DNA from: Clostridium_AM sp963780135
GTDB lineage: Bacteria > Bacillota > Clostridia > Clostridiales > Clostridiaceae
NCBI GenBank assembly: GCA_963780135.1
Contig: CAWAAR010000003.1
Coordinates: 3,162,001-3,226,000 of the forward strand
Direction of reading: 5' to 3'
Length of the DNA stretch: 64,000 nucleotides
Shown here: positions 1-9,092 of the stretch, piece after piece
Layout: every line of letters starts with the position of its first letter
How positions within the stretch are numbered: the first letter of the stretch is position 1
The notes under the pieces: model-generated
Databases searched by the model: none
What the model saw: the letters and a program-made list of their open reading frames with translations, nothing else
Told to the model about the DNA's origin: nothing
Translations under genes and position numbers: made by a program

Positions 1-1
1 T

Positions 2-1657
2 TATTTATATAATAAATCATATAATCTAGAGAAAATAGAAGTATCATCAATTGTATCAAAACTTTCTTCAAATACTAAGGGTGAAGTTTATATTGTACCA
101 GCAGGCGATATAAATAAAAAATATGTAAAAATGTTAGAAGCTCTTAATGAAAAAAGGATTAGTGAAAATAAATATATAGAGAATTTAATTAATGAATTAA
201 ACAATAAATATGGAATAGAATATGTTCTAATAGATTCAAGGACAGGCATAAACAATTGGGGAGCACTGTCAATTGGAGAAATTGCAGATGAAGTAATGTT
301 ATTTGCTTATCCAAATAGGGAAAATGTTCAAGGTATTAACTTAATTTTAGATATGATTGAGGAAAGAAAAAAATGTACAGTAGTATTCTCAAAAATAGAT
401 GGAACAGAGGAAGGGAGAAGTAAGGCTAAACAATTTTTTGATGAAATCAATATAGAACAGGAATTTATAGGGATAGAATATGATTCTGATATTGCAGTAA
501 CCTCTAAGTATACATTAGAGAATAAATTAGATAAATTTAGTTGTATAAGCAATGTTATATTGGAAGATGAAGTTACTAAATCTAATGTTCAGTGGATAAG
601 TGAAAATAAAGAAAAAGTAGATGAAATATTGGACAACTTAGAACAAGGGAAATACTTCAATAAAATACTCATAAGAGATGAGTTGAAGTTTAAAGATAAA
701 AGTAATTATATAATTGTAAAAGATAATAAAACTAAATTAAAAGATATTGTAGATGGTTATGGTGATGAAGAGAGCTTATTTGAGTTTAAATTTCATAATG
801 TTAAATTCAATTATGATTCAATAGCACTATCAAATATTTATGCAGCAGTTGTTAATATGTTGGCAATAGCGGCAGTTAATTGTAATAGCTACATTGAATC
901 TGAAAATGAACACAATATAGAACTAGAGTATGAAGACTATTTTCATAATTTAAATGTTGGAACTGAAAATGATAAAGATCGTTTTAAAAATATAATGGGC
1001 AATTTTGGAGAAATAATTATTTCATTAGAAAAAAAGTTAGACTTAAACAGAATGTATTTAACCATTAATATAGATGATATTTTAAATTATGAATTTAGTA
1101 AATCAGAAGGTACTCTTAAATTTGAATTAATGTTATTAATTGTTAATGCCTTAAATATAAATGACAAGTTCCAATTCAAATTAGTATTTGACGAAGAACA
1201 ATATGAAAAATATAAGGATGATTTAAAAGAGGTAAAAGCAAATACATTGAATTTATCATGGAGCAACTTAGAGCAGGATATATTAATTGATAATATAAGA
1301 GAAATTTTTGATGAAACTTCAAAATGCGCTAATAGTATTTCTGAAAATGAAGAAATGCTAAAAAGTGTCATTCAAGAGCAAGAGTTTAATTCTAATGGTT
1401 ATTATGATATTTTATCCAAACCCTTTGATGAAGATAATTTAATGTATTGTACAAGAGTAGACTCAACTAAGTATTCTAAAGAGTTTATACTTTGGTTTAG
1501 TGAAAAAGTACAAGAAAAAAAATTAGTAAGCAAGAAAGATGTTTTGGATATAATTAAGGAAAGTGCTAAAATAGAAAAATTAATCAAAAAAGATCATAAG
1601 AATAGTATTATTACTTTTGAAAGCTTTAATGAAGCAATAGAAAAAATTAGTGAATAA
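2..1657 (+). CDS. ParA/MinD-like P-loop ATPase family protein, 5' end outside window
   Basis: The frame is open from base 2, so the gene begins left of the window; the ATG at 131 is internal. The visible part encodes a ParA/MinD-type core: a hydrophobic strand ending in the motif YVLIDSRTGI (about residue 75 of the visible part), followed by strands VMLFAYPNRENVQG and CTVVFSKIDG that fit the nucleotide-binding fold. The Walker A loop would lie upstream of the window. The C-terminal half (from about residue 200) is acidic, Lys/Glu/Asn-rich and unrecognised. DSRTG-type ATPases are often stand-alone regulators or parts of accessory systems rather than plasmid partition proteins. A strong terminator follows. 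Family is moderately sure; role is unknown. Confidence 0.6.
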   Translation, partial: YLYNKSYNLEKIEVSSIVSKLSSNTKGEVYIVPAGDINKKYVKMLEALNEKRISENKYIENLINELNNKYGIEYVLIDSRTGINNWGALSIGEIADEVMLFAYPNRENVQGINLILDMIEERKKCTVVFSKIDGTEEGRSKAKQFFDEINIEQEFIGIEYDSDIAVTSKYTLENKLDKFSCISNVILEDEVTKSNVQWISENKEKVDEILDNLEQGKYFNKILIRDELKFKDKSNYIIVKDNKTKLKDIVDGYGDEESLFEFKFHNVKFNYDSIALSNIYAAVVNMLAIAAVNCNSYIESENEHNIELEYEDYFHNLNVGTENDKDRFKNIMGNFGEIIISLEKKLDLNRMYLTINIDDILNYEFSKSEGTLKFELMLLIVNALNINDKFQFKLVFDEEQYEKYKDDLKEVKANTLNLSWSNLEQDILIDNIREIFDETSKCANSISENEEMLKSVIQEQEFNSNGYYDILSKPFDEDNLMYCTRVDSTKYSKEFILWFSEKVQEKKLVSKKDVLDIIKESAKIEKLIKKDHKNSIITFESFNEAIEKISE

Positions 1658-1666
1658 CATAATATT

Positions 1667-1712
1667 AAAGAACTTATATTATTAGAAATAGTGGTATAAG
1701 TTCTTTCTTATA
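1667..1712 (+). terminator. Hairpin terminator after the ParA-like gene
   Basis: A perfect 12-bp inverted repeat AAAGAACTTATA / TATAAGTTCTTT (1667-1678 and 1695-1706) is followed by a T-rich stretch. Almost the same stem recurs after the next gene. Confidence 0.7.
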
Positions 1713-1803
1713 TACATGTACTGATTTTGTATGACACTATAGTAGATACTATTTTATAACAGAATGTGATAAAATATATTAAAAAGGAAGAAAGAGGGTT
1801 ATT

Positions 1804-2793
1804 ATGAATAATATTGAGGAAAATAATAAATTTGAATTAGCATTAACTACAGCATTGAAAATACCAGGTGTAAAAGTAGATAGGGCTGGTTTTTTAATAA
1901 AGGAGTTAAGCAACCATGTTTCAGAAGAAAAAATAAATCAAGCTATTAAGTCAAATACAATAGAGGCAGGAATTGATTTGAATTTATTAGACAAATTAGC
2001 TAAAAATTTAATAAGTAAAAGAACAAATCAAACTGCAGGTGCTTCTTTTTTAGCAGGATTACCAGGTGGACTTGCTATGGCGGCAACTGTACCTGCTGAT
2101 ATTTTGCAATTTTTTGGAGTAGCACTTAAAATAGCACAAGAATTAGCATATCTATATGGTTTTGAAGATTTGTGGAAAGATGATAACCTTGATAATGAAA
2201 GAGTGAAAAATGAATTAACACTTTTTCTAGGAGCAATGTTTGGTGTTAGTGGAGCAAATACTGCATTAAGACTAATCTCAACTAATATATCAAAGCAAGT
2301 ATTGAAAAAGTTACCACAAAAATCATTAACTAAAACTATATATTATCCTATAATAAAGAAAATAAGCACTACAATAGGTTTAAAGATGACAAAAGATACA
2401 TTTGCAAAAGGAGCGTCTAAAGCAATACCTATTTTAGGGGGATTAATCTCTGGTGGACTAACATATATGTCTATGAAACCTATGGGAAATAGATTGAAGG
2501 ATGCATTAGCAAGTTCTATAAATGAAAATTATACAGTAGAAGATTTGAAGGAGGATGTTGAAGACTTAGAAAAAGAAACAGGGGAAACTATAGACATTGA
2601 ATATGAAACTGTAGATATTGAATCTGAAGATGTAAGAAGTGAAGCAGCTATAACAAGTCAACATAATTCAAGTACAAGTGGATTCAAACTAGCAGATGAA
2701 CTTATAAAATTTAAGGCGTTACTTGATGACGGTACAATAACAGAAGAAGAATTTAAAGAAATAAAGAAAGATTTAATATATAAGAGCAAGTGA
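1804..2793 (+). CDS. EcsC-like protein with C-terminal SHOCT domain
   Basis: This 329-residue protein starts at an ATG 7 bases after GAAAGAGGG. The central part (about 75-130) has a glycine/alanine-rich amphipathic block (ASFLAGLPGGLAMAATVPAD) then QFFGVALKIAQELAYLYG, a pattern seen in EcsC-like membrane-associated proteins. A second hydrophobic Gly-rich segment (GASKAIPILGGLISGGLTYM) lies near residue 210. An acidic linker follows, and the last 35 residues (LIKFKALLDDGTITEEEF) match the short SHOCT oligomerisation domain. It probably associates with the membrane. It follows the ParA-like gene in the same orientation, each gene having its own terminator. Function unknown; the SHOCT assignment is the firmest. 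Confidence 0.6.
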   Translation: MNNIEENNKFELALTTALKIPGVKVDRAGFLIKELSNHVSEEKINQAIKSNTIEAGIDLNLLDKLAKNLISKRTNQTAGASFLAGLPGGLAMAATVPADILQFFGVALKIAQELAYLYGFEDLWKDDNLDNERVKNELTLFLGAMFGVSGANTALRLISTNISKQVLKKLPQKSLTKTIYYPIIKKISTTIGLKMTKDTFAKGASKAIPILGGLISGGLTYMSMKPMGNRLKDALASSINENYTVEDLKEDVEDLEKETGETIDIEYETVDIESEDVRSEAAITSQHNSSTSGFKLADELIKFKALLDDGTITEEEFKEIKKDLIYKSK

Positions 2794-2830
2794 ATCAATA
2801 GGAATTTATAAATATATATTATAATAATAA

Positions 2831-2878
2831 AGAAACTTATATCATTAACAAAAATAATGGTATAAGTTCTTTCTATTT
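2831..2878 (+). terminator. Hairpin terminator after the EcsC/SHOCT gene
   Basis: The inverted repeat ACTTATATCATTA / TAATGGTATAAGT (one T-G pair) is followed by TTCTTTCTATTTTT. The stem is nearly the same sequence as the terminator at 1667. Confidence 0.7.
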
Positions 2879-2883
2879 TTAAG

Positions 2884-3106
2884 GTGGAGGTAATAACTAT
2901 GATAAAACTGCACAACAAATAAGAATTACAGCTGATACAATAAATTTTTTTTGTTAAATAAATGTGTCAAAATAAGATTAAATGAATAGTATGTAATGAA
3001 TGATTAATATAATTTTATTTGAATTATGCAGGGAGCAGGTTGTACTTAAAATAGCTTTAGAGGAGGAGGTTTAAGTTTAAGAGCCAATGGATAAGGATAT
3101 TTATCT
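2884..3106 (+). other. Gap with a possible gene remnant
   Basis: Between the terminator and the TPR gene lies an unassigned stretch. One frame from 2884 reads GGGNNYDKTAQQIRITADTI and then stops, which looks like the tail of a lost gene. No start codon with a ribosome-binding site opens a frame of useful length here. Confidence 0.25.
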
Positions 3107-3121
3107 AGGAGGGCGATTTTT

Positions 3122-3490
3122 GTGGAGTACTTTAAAAAGGCAAATGAATGCTATAATAAAAAACAATATGAAGAAGCTATTTGCATTTATAATAAAGCAT
3201 TTAAACAAGGAGATAATATAATTTCTTCTATTCACAATATAGCATTATGTTATATTAAACTAGAACAATATAACAAGGCTATCCCGCTATTAAGGGTTGT
3301 TGTAGCAAAAAAGCCAAGGGGAGAGTATTTTTTTAATTTAGCTTGTGCATACCTAATGGTAAAGGATTTAAAAAAAGCTCTTGCATATTTTAATACAGCA
3401 TGGACACTTTCACCTTATATTAGTGAATGTGAAATAATGATTAAATATATATTGAAAATTTATAGAGAAAATATTGAATTTGGTGCGTAA
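3122..3490 (+). CDS. Small TPR-repeat protein
   Basis: A 122-residue protein starting at GTG; AGGAGGG at 3107-3113 sits 8 bases upstream and decides the start. It is built from about three tetratricopeptide repeats: FKKANECYNKKQYEEAICIY (2-21), then IHNIALCYIKLEQYNKAIPL and FFNLACAYLMVKDLKKALAY, each with the usual small/aromatic positions. There is no signal peptide, so it is probably a cytoplasmic scaffold. The following 750 bases hold no gene, so it looks monocistronic. It may be a solitary adaptor or the shortened relative of a larger TPR protein. No partner can be named. Confidence 0.7.
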   Translation: MEYFKKANECYNKKQYEEAICIYNKAFKQGDNIISSIHNIALCYIKLEQYNKAIPLLRVVVAKKPRGEYFFNLACAYLMVKDLKKALAYFNTAWTLSPYISECEIMIKYILKIYRENIEFGA

Positions 3491-3843
3491 AAGGTTAAAA
3501 AAGGCAATCTTTTATCCTATTCAATTTAAAAAGCTATGAAAAATAAGTTTAATACTTTAATTTCATAGCTTTTATCGTAGCTTATAAAAATTTAACTAGG
3601 CTAGTTTTAAAAGCCTGCTTTTGGCTCAATTCTATTTTTTCACTCCTAATTAAAGCCCTATTCTATATAGATTATGTGTTCTTAAAACTTTATGTTACAT
3701 TTATTTGCTAGCAGAGATTATTTGATCTAAGCAGCTTATGATTATAGAAACTAATTAGTTTTAATAACTTTTTTCCATAAAGAAAATAATATGGTATAAT
3801 TTAATATACTAATTTAACTATACTCAAATACAAATTAAAATGT
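3491..3843. other. Gene-free stretch upstream of repeat element
   Basis: No supported gene. A hairpin made of AAAAGCTATGAAA (about 3528) and TTTCATAGCTTTT (about 3561) probably terminates the TPR gene. The rest is A+T-rich with no open frame of note. Confidence 0.5.
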
Positions 3844-4191
3844 ATTTAACTCACTTTCGCACATACAAAATTTTGACTTAATATAAAAAAATGCGACGCA
3901 TTTTTTTGAGAGGACAGAGGACAATTTACAGAGGACAGTGAAGGAGGATTTTTCTCCGCTACACTACGAAAAATCTTGAATTAAATTTTTGACGACTCGT
4001 TTCGCTAAAGCTAAACATTGCTGACTTATATAAATTCAAAGATTCTTTTGCGTTATCAAAACAAGCTTTAAAATAAATTAGTTTTCCGACGTAAGGAAGA
4101 AAACTTACCTTCACTGTCCACTGTCCTCTGTCAATTGTCCTCTAAAAATGCGTCGCATCTTGCGTAAACTGTGAAAGTCGAGTATTTAAAT
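3844..4191 (+). repeat. Dispersed palindromic element, copy 1
   Basis: A gene-less element of about 350 bp. The outer ends are related inverted repeats: ATTTAACTCACTTTCGCAC at 3844 and the inverse complement of GTGAAAGTCGAGTATTTAAAT at 4171. Inside these lie ATGCGACGCAT (3891) and ATGCGTCGCAT (4148). Next come arms built on the repeated words GAGGACAGAGGACAATT and CAGAGGACAGTGAAGG, answered on the right by CCTTCACTGTCC and TGTCCTCTGTCAATTGTCC. The core has TTTCGCTAAAGC and AAACATTGCTGACTTATATA. The core and flanks recur inverted at 55097-55346, and the core at 48193-48453. It resembles a MITE or REP-type non-autonomous element. No coding capacity. Confidence 0.85.
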
Positions 4192-4244
4192 TAGTACATT
4201 AAATTAGTACATAAATCATGTGCATAAGGAGTTAAAGATAAATT

Positions 4245-7200
4245 ATGGAAGAATTACTAAATTTGTTAAGCGTTAAGCTTTGTAATTGTACTTTAGAAAA
4301 GGAAGAAATAATTAAAATTAAGAGCTATATTGAAAATGGTGATGATGGTTTAGATTTAAGCAAAATTCATAAGTATAATATTGAAAATTCCCTTAGAGGT
4401 AATTATAACATTGCAGTAGACTTGTGGAACTTAATAGATGGATTCATGGATAATGAAGAAGTTTTTAAAAGAATTTTGAATGTATTTTGGGCTATAGGGC
4501 AGGAGAGTTTCTTTAAGATAGTATATAATAGATTTTTTTATATTCCTAAAATTGCCAATTACTTAAAACCTATGGATAACAAAGAAAGGTTATTGTTGTG
4601 GCTTATAAGAACTTCTTCAAACCCTATAGAAAGGATAATCCTAATTGCAGAAGAAATGATATCGGAAGATAAGGAAATAATTTCGAAGGCTTTTATAGGA
4701 ACAGAAGAGGGTTTTGAAAAGTTAATTTTAGCTGCTCTAGCTATTAAAAACTCTTGTAAACTTCCTGAAGATGGAGAGGAGTTTATAAAACAGCATTTAA
4801 AAAGTGCAGATGATATAAATAGATATTTAAAAGATAAACAAACAGCTATAGTTCAAGTTTTAGCTTATGCATACAATAAGAGCCAGGTACTACAAGAAGT
4901 TCTTAGAGATGCAGTTAATAACAGTACTAACAGAAGAATGCTTTTTGATGAGTTAGTAAGTTTTATACGTTCTTACGATAACGAAGCTCAAAGTTATGAT
5001 ATTGCAAAAAAATTTGATATTGATAAGAAATTGTATGTGCTTAGGTTAATAAATTTATACATTAGAGAAGAAAAGAGTAAAGTACTTAAAGAGATAGAGG
5101 AAAGAATAAAAGAAATACCATCAACTTTTAGGGAAAGCTTGGAGTTTATTAATAAAAGAAAAATGGGTAAGACTAACCTTCAAGATGTTGAAAACCTGGT
5201 GCTTGCTTTAGTTATCTATAAAAGTTCAAAGGAAGATGAAGACTTAAATCAAGTTAAGAAATTTATAGAAAATATTTTAAATGGCTATATATTTAGCTTT
5301 AAAGGCTTTGATGCAGTATTGCGTATAGAAAGAGCTAAGACTTTACAATATGTAATGAATGGTAAAAATAGAGAGTGTGTAGATAATTACATTTCTAGAG
5401 TGGAAACAGCAGCAATGGAAGGATCAATGTGGCATTATCACGGCATTTGTTTTAAATTAATTTATTCTATGGATGAAACCAAAGAAATTATATATAGATT
5501 TTTATATTTAGTACTTAATACTGAAAAGTATGGTTTAGCAGCTTCAATTGTATATAGAATAGTAGAAAGTCAATCTATGAGTTATATAAGTTTTGCTAAA
5601 AAGCTTTCAGAGACAGGTATAAGTGAAAGACATTTGATTCTTGTTGCTAATGCAGTTTTAAATCCAAAAGCCAAGGAATATTTAAGAAAGTTATGTAACG
5701 AAGGAAACACAGAACTTATAAATATTATGGACAGTTTAAGTATTGATACAAAAGAAGTTGTACTTGAAAGTTTATTTAATGCTGACAAGGAAAAACATTC
5801 TGAGGTTTTAGTAAGAAGTTTAGCAGATGATTCCAAGGTTATTAGAGATAAGGTAGCAAACCTTCTTAGCTTATATGAAGGATGTAAAGAAAAAGTTTTG
5901 GAAAGTTTAACAAGCAAAAAGGCTGCAGTTAGAGAAGCTGCTGCTAGAATTTTAATAAACTTTGATATGAGAAACTTTACAGATGAACTTGAAAAGTTTG
6001 CAGAGAAAGAAAAAAATGAAAAAATTAAGGTGTTTATATTAAACATTATAAATAGGGATTATTTAGATGAAAAAACACTTGAAAGTGCTGAGAGTATAAG
6101 TAATTATTGCAGTGAAAGATTGAAAAAAACTTCTTATGCTGCCCCAGCATGGATTTCTGTAAGTGCACTTCCAGAAGTAAGGTATGAAGATGGAAAAGCA
6201 ATATCAAAGGATGTACTAGCCTATTTAGTAAGCAAATATTCTCTTGAAAATATTGTAGAGAAAAATCTTACTGCAGAAAAAGTAATTGAAAAATGTAATA
6301 AGCAGGATTTAGATGCCGTTGGAGAGGAAATATTAAGCAATTGGATTAGTAATGGAGCAGATACAAAAGACAAGTGGATTTTAGCCTTAATTTCAGCAAT
6401 GGGAGGATTTAATGTAGTAATTGCTTTGAAAAATCAAATAGAAATTTGGTCTAAGAGTTCAAGAGGAGCTATTGCCTGTGAAGCTATAAAAGCTCTAGCA
6501 TTAAACGGCAGTGATGAAGCTTTAATAATTCTAGATACTATAGCAAGAAAGTTTAAGCATAAGCAAATTAAAAAAGCAGCAGGAGAAGCCTTTATTTCTG
6601 CAGCAAAGATGCTTAAAATAACAGAGGAAGATTTATCAGATAAAATAATACCAGACTTAGATTTTAATGTAAGAGGAGAACGAGTATTTGATTATGGAAG
6701 CAGAAGTTTTACAATAACTTTAGGAGTAGATTTTTCATTGAAAATTGTAGATAGTAGTGGAAAAGTAATAAAAACTTTGCCAAAGCCAGGTAAAGCTGAT
6801 GATGAATTAAAGGCTAAAGAAGCTTCAGCGGAGTTTAAAATAGTGAAAAAGCAGATTAAAACTGTAGTTTCAACTCAAATTTTAAGATTAGAAACAGCTC
6901 TTTCTTCAAATAGATTGTGGAATAAAAAAGATTGGGAAAAGTTATTTGTTAAAAATCCTATTATGCATAATTTTTCTCTTGGATTAGTATGGGGATCCTA
7001 TTCAGACGGAAAGCTTAAGGATACCTTTAGATATATGGAGGATGGAAGCTTTAATACAAAAGATGAAGAAGAATATGAGCTTTTAGAAGGGGCTCATATA
7101 GGGCTTGTACATCCTTTAGAAATGGATAAGGAAACCTTAAAAGATTGGAAACAGCAGTTTGAAGATTACGAAATAGTACAACCCTTCCCTCAGCTTCAAA

Positions 7201-7631
7201 GAAAAATTTATAGAGTAACTGAAGAAGAGAAGAAAATGAAAGCTATAGAACGTTTTGCAGGCACTAAAATTAATGGACTTTCATTAGTTGGTAAACTTAC
7301 TAAAATGGGTTGGTATAGGGGATCTGTGCAGGATGCTGGATGCTATTATCAGTTTTATAAAGAAGACGAAAAAGTAGGTATTGGAGCAGAACTTCAATTT
7401 GATTATCTTGGTGTTGGCTATGAAAATGAAGAAACTACTATTTATGAATTAAATTTTTACAAATCATGTACAGTGGAAAGAGGAAGTTATGTTTATGATG
7501 AAGTAACTGATGAAAATGTTATTTTGCCATCAAAGGTACCGGAAAGATTCTTCAGCGAGATACTTTATGATGTAGACAGAGCTTTAGAGGCTAAAACTGG
7601 TTTTACAGCTAACTGGAGGATGGATCGCTAA
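4245..7631 (+). CDS. Giant HEAT-repeat DUF4132 protein (YehI-like), paralogue 1
   Basis: An 1128-residue protein starting at ATG after AAGGAG (4227). The first 480 residues are helical and unrecognised. Residues about 500-600 form HEAT-like repeats (VLVRSLADDSKVIRDKVANL, then SKKAAVREAAARILINF). Around 745-780 come further helical repeats (SRGAIACEAIKALALNGSDE). The C-terminal third carries the DUF4132 signature: KDWEKLFVKNPIMHNFSLGL at about 897-916, FRYMEDGSFNTKDEEEYEL, IGLVHPLEM and ISPIG-like elements, ending in KVPERFFSEILYDVDRAL. DUF4132 proteins (E. coli YehI family) occur with MoxR AAA+ ATPases, DUF5682 and VWA proteins. A second copy lies at 18924-22433 and an AAA+/DUF5682 pair at 61836. 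It is probably cytoplasmic; the biochemical role is not established. Confidence 0.85.
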   Translation: MEELLNLLSVKLCNCTLEKEEIIKIKSYIENGDDGLDLSKIHKYNIENSLRGNYNIAVDLWNLIDGFMDNEEVFKRILNVFWAIGQESFFKIVYNRFFYIPKIANYLKPMDNKERLLLWLIRTSSNPIERIILIAEEMISEDKEIISKAFIGTEEGFEKLILAALAIKNSCKLPEDGEEFIKQHLKSADDINRYLKDKQTAIVQVLAYAYNKSQVLQEVLRDAVNNSTNRRMLFDELVSFIRSYDNEAQSYDIAKKFDIDKKLYVLRLINLYIREEKSKVLKEIEERIKEIPSTFRESLEFINKRKMGKTNLQDVENLVLALVIYKSSKEDEDLNQVKKFIENILNGYIFSFKGFDAVLRIERAKTLQYVMNGKNRECVDNYISRVETAAMEGSMWHYHGICFKLIYSMDETKEIIYRFLYLVLNTEKYGLAASIVYRIVESQSMSYISFAKKLSETGISERHLILVANAVLNPKAKEYLRKLCNEGNTELINIMDSLSIDTKEVVLESLFNADKEKHSEVLVRSLADDSKVIRDKVANLLSLYEGCKEKVLESLTSKKAAVREAAARILINFDMRNFTDELEKFAEKEKNEKIKVFILNIINRDYLDEKTLESAESISNYCSERLKKTSYAAPAWISVSALPEVRYEDGKAISKDVLAYLVSKYSLENIVEKNLTAEKVIEKCNKQDLDAVGEEILSNWISNGADTKDKWILALISAMGGFNVVIALKNQIEIWSKSSRGAIACEAIKALALNGSDEALIILDTIARKFKHKQIKKAAGEAFISAAKMLKITEEDLSDKIIPDLDFNVRGERVFDYGSRSFTITLGVDFSLKIVDSSGKVIKTLPKPGKADDELKAKEASAEFKIVKKQIKTVVSTQILRLETALSSNRLWNKKDWEKLFVKNPIMHNFSLGLVWGSYSDGKLKDTFRYMEDGSFNTKDEEEYELLEGAHIGLVHPLEMDKETLKDWKQQFEDYEIVQPFPQLQRKIYRVTEEEKKMKAIERFAGTKINGLSLVGKLTKMGWYRGSVQDAGCYYQFYKEDEKVGIGAELQFDYLGVGYENEETTIYELNFYKSCTVERGSYVYDEVTDENVILPSKVPERFFSEILYDVDRALEAKTGFTANWRMDR

Positions 7632-7661
7632 AACATTTGTTGTGAATAATATAAGTAAATT

Positions 7662-7710
7662 GCCACGCAACGTTTTAGAGGACAGAGGATAATTGACAAA
7701 GGACAGTGAA
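7662..7710 (+). repeat. Solo end of the dispersed palindromic element
   Basis: ACGCAACGTTTTAGAGGACA followed by GAGGATAATTGACAAAGGACAGTGAA matches the arm of the element at 3844 and 55097, but no core or second arm follows. It ends just before the ribosome-binding site of the next gene. Confidence 0.7.
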
Positions 7711-7726
7711 AGAAAGGAAGATTGAA

Positions 7727-8215
7727 ATGAATATTAAAATTAGACAAGTATCTATAGAGGATTTAAATGCAGTAGCAGAAGTGGAGAATGCTTGTTTTCC
7801 AGAAGCAGAAGCAGCTACAAAGGAGTCTTTAAAGCAGCGTATAAAAACATTTCCCGAAAGTTTTTTTGTAGCAGAAGTAAATGATAAGATAATCGGATTT
7901 ATCAATGGGTGTGTTATTAATGAAACTGTTATATGTGATGAGCTTTTTGAAGACTCTACATTACATATTCAAAATGGACATTACCAGACTATTTTTGGAC
8001 TTGATGTTATAGCGAAGTATCGTAGTCAAGGAATTGCAGCTCAATTAATGAATCACATGATAGAAGCAGCAAGATCATCAGGTAGAAAAGGGGTTATTTT
8101 AACTTGTAAAGAAAGACTTATTCATTACTATATGAAATTTGGTTACAAAAATAAAGGTGTATCAGAATCAGTACACGGTGGTGCTAAGTGGTATGATATG
8201 ATTTTAGAATTTTAA
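7727..8215 (+). CDS. GNAT family N-acetyltransferase
   Basis: A 162-residue GNAT-fold enzyme that would transfer an acetyl group from acetyl-CoA to an unknown amine. It begins with IKIRQVSIEDLNAVAEVENA, the usual first strand and helix. The acetyl-CoA-binding motif is DVIAKYRSQGIAAQLMNHMI (about 94-113; Q/R-x-x-G-x-A type), and HYYMKFGYKNKG ends the fold. An upstream GTG at 7706 is in frame but lies inside the repeat arm; the ATG at 7727 with AAAGGAAG at 7713-7720 is preferred. The gene follows the DUF4132 gene by 95 bases, largely occupied by the solo repeat end. Substrate unknown. Confidence 0.85.
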   Translation: MNIKIRQVSIEDLNAVAEVENACFPEAEAATKESLKQRIKTFPESFFVAEVNDKIIGFINGCVINETVICDELFEDSTLHIQNGHYQTIFGLDVIAKYRSQGIAAQLMNHMIEAARSSGRKGVILTCKERLIHYYMKFGYKNKGVSESVHGGAKWYDMILEF

Positions 8216-8259
8216 ATATATAAATGAAGTTTATAGGAATATAGATGGGAGAATAATAA

Positions 8260-9087
8260 ATGATATCAAAAGGAAAACAGTTATTAGAACAACTAAAATC
8301 CAGTCCTTTATCAGAGGTAACAGGTGTAGTTTGGACTCATGGAGTTAGTGGAGGCAGAGCAGGTGGCGAGAGTTTATGGAGTTTAAATATGGGATTCGAT
8401 GCATGGAAGATTGGCAGCGGATGCATTAAAACTGAACTTTTGCATATTACACAAGAGGTTACTGACAAAGAGCTTAAAGACATACAGAGAATAATAAAGG
8501 ATGGGACAATAGTAAAAATTAGTGCTCGTGTAGCAGAAAAAAGTATATTAGGTAGACCTGATGCACTTTTTGAGAAATTTATTGAAGTTGTTTCAAGTGA
8601 TAATGAATTGAATGAATTTTTAGAAGAACTTAAAAGGCCAATTATATATACTGATAGTGTTTTGGGAAACTTTACTTTGGATAGGAAGCTAAATTGGTAT
8701 ACGGGAAATATAATGTGGAATGGGAAAAGTGTAACATTAGATTTATCAGTGGATGATTCAGAAAGCATAGAACAAAGCTTACAAGTTGCAAAAGCTTTAT
8801 TCGAAGACCAGGTAACTTGGAATAATCGTATTTGTGATTATGCTGCTTCTAAATTATTGCAGCTCAAAAATGAATACTGGCTTGGGGACGAAGATGATGA
8901 AGAGGAGCAGGAGGATGAAGTAACACTTAACCAATTCAAAGCTCGCATAAGTATTGAAACAATTAGTATAGATACAGATGGAGAGTTTGAATTTTGGTAT
9001 AATGATGGTGATTTGTTTTGGGGGCATTCAATCTTGGTTTCAGGTAATTTAACTGATGGACCAGAGGATGCAGATATTTGTGGATAG
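8260..9087 (+). CDS. DUF2262 domain protein
   Basis: A 275-residue, acidic, soluble protein. The C-terminal half fits DUF2262: TDSVLGNFTLDRKLNWYTGN (about 128-147) and then, after an Asp/Glu-rich linker, ISIETISIDTDGEFEFWYND followed by DLFWGHSILVSGNLTDGPED. The N-terminal 90 residues contain THGVSGGRAGGESLWSLNMG and are not assigned. DUF2262 proteins are frequent among strings of small immunity-like genes in Firmicutes, as here. The start is ATG with GGGAG about 10 bases upstream. The last codons overlap the beginning of a decayed TPR/DUF2262 fragment, which suggests a deletion joined the two. Function not known. Confidence 0.75.
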   Translation: MISKGKQLLEQLKSSPLSEVTGVVWTHGVSGGRAGGESLWSLNMGFDAWKIGSGCIKTELLHITQEVTDKELKDIQRIIKDGTIVKISARVAEKSILGRPDALFEKFIEVVSSDNELNEFLEELKRPIIYTDSVLGNFTLDRKLNWYTGNIMWNGKSVTLDLSVDDSESIEQSLQVAKALFEDQVTWNNRICDYAASKLLQLKNEYWLGDEDDEEEQEDEVTLNQFKARISIETISIDTDGEFEFWYNDGDLFWGHSILVSGNLTDGPEDADICG

Positions 9088-9092
9088 TCAAA

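Noticed and set aside
3895..4160. The repeat at 3844 as a CRISPR array
   Set aside because: It contains one large palindrome with a conserved core and no regularly spaced short direct repeats with unique spacers.
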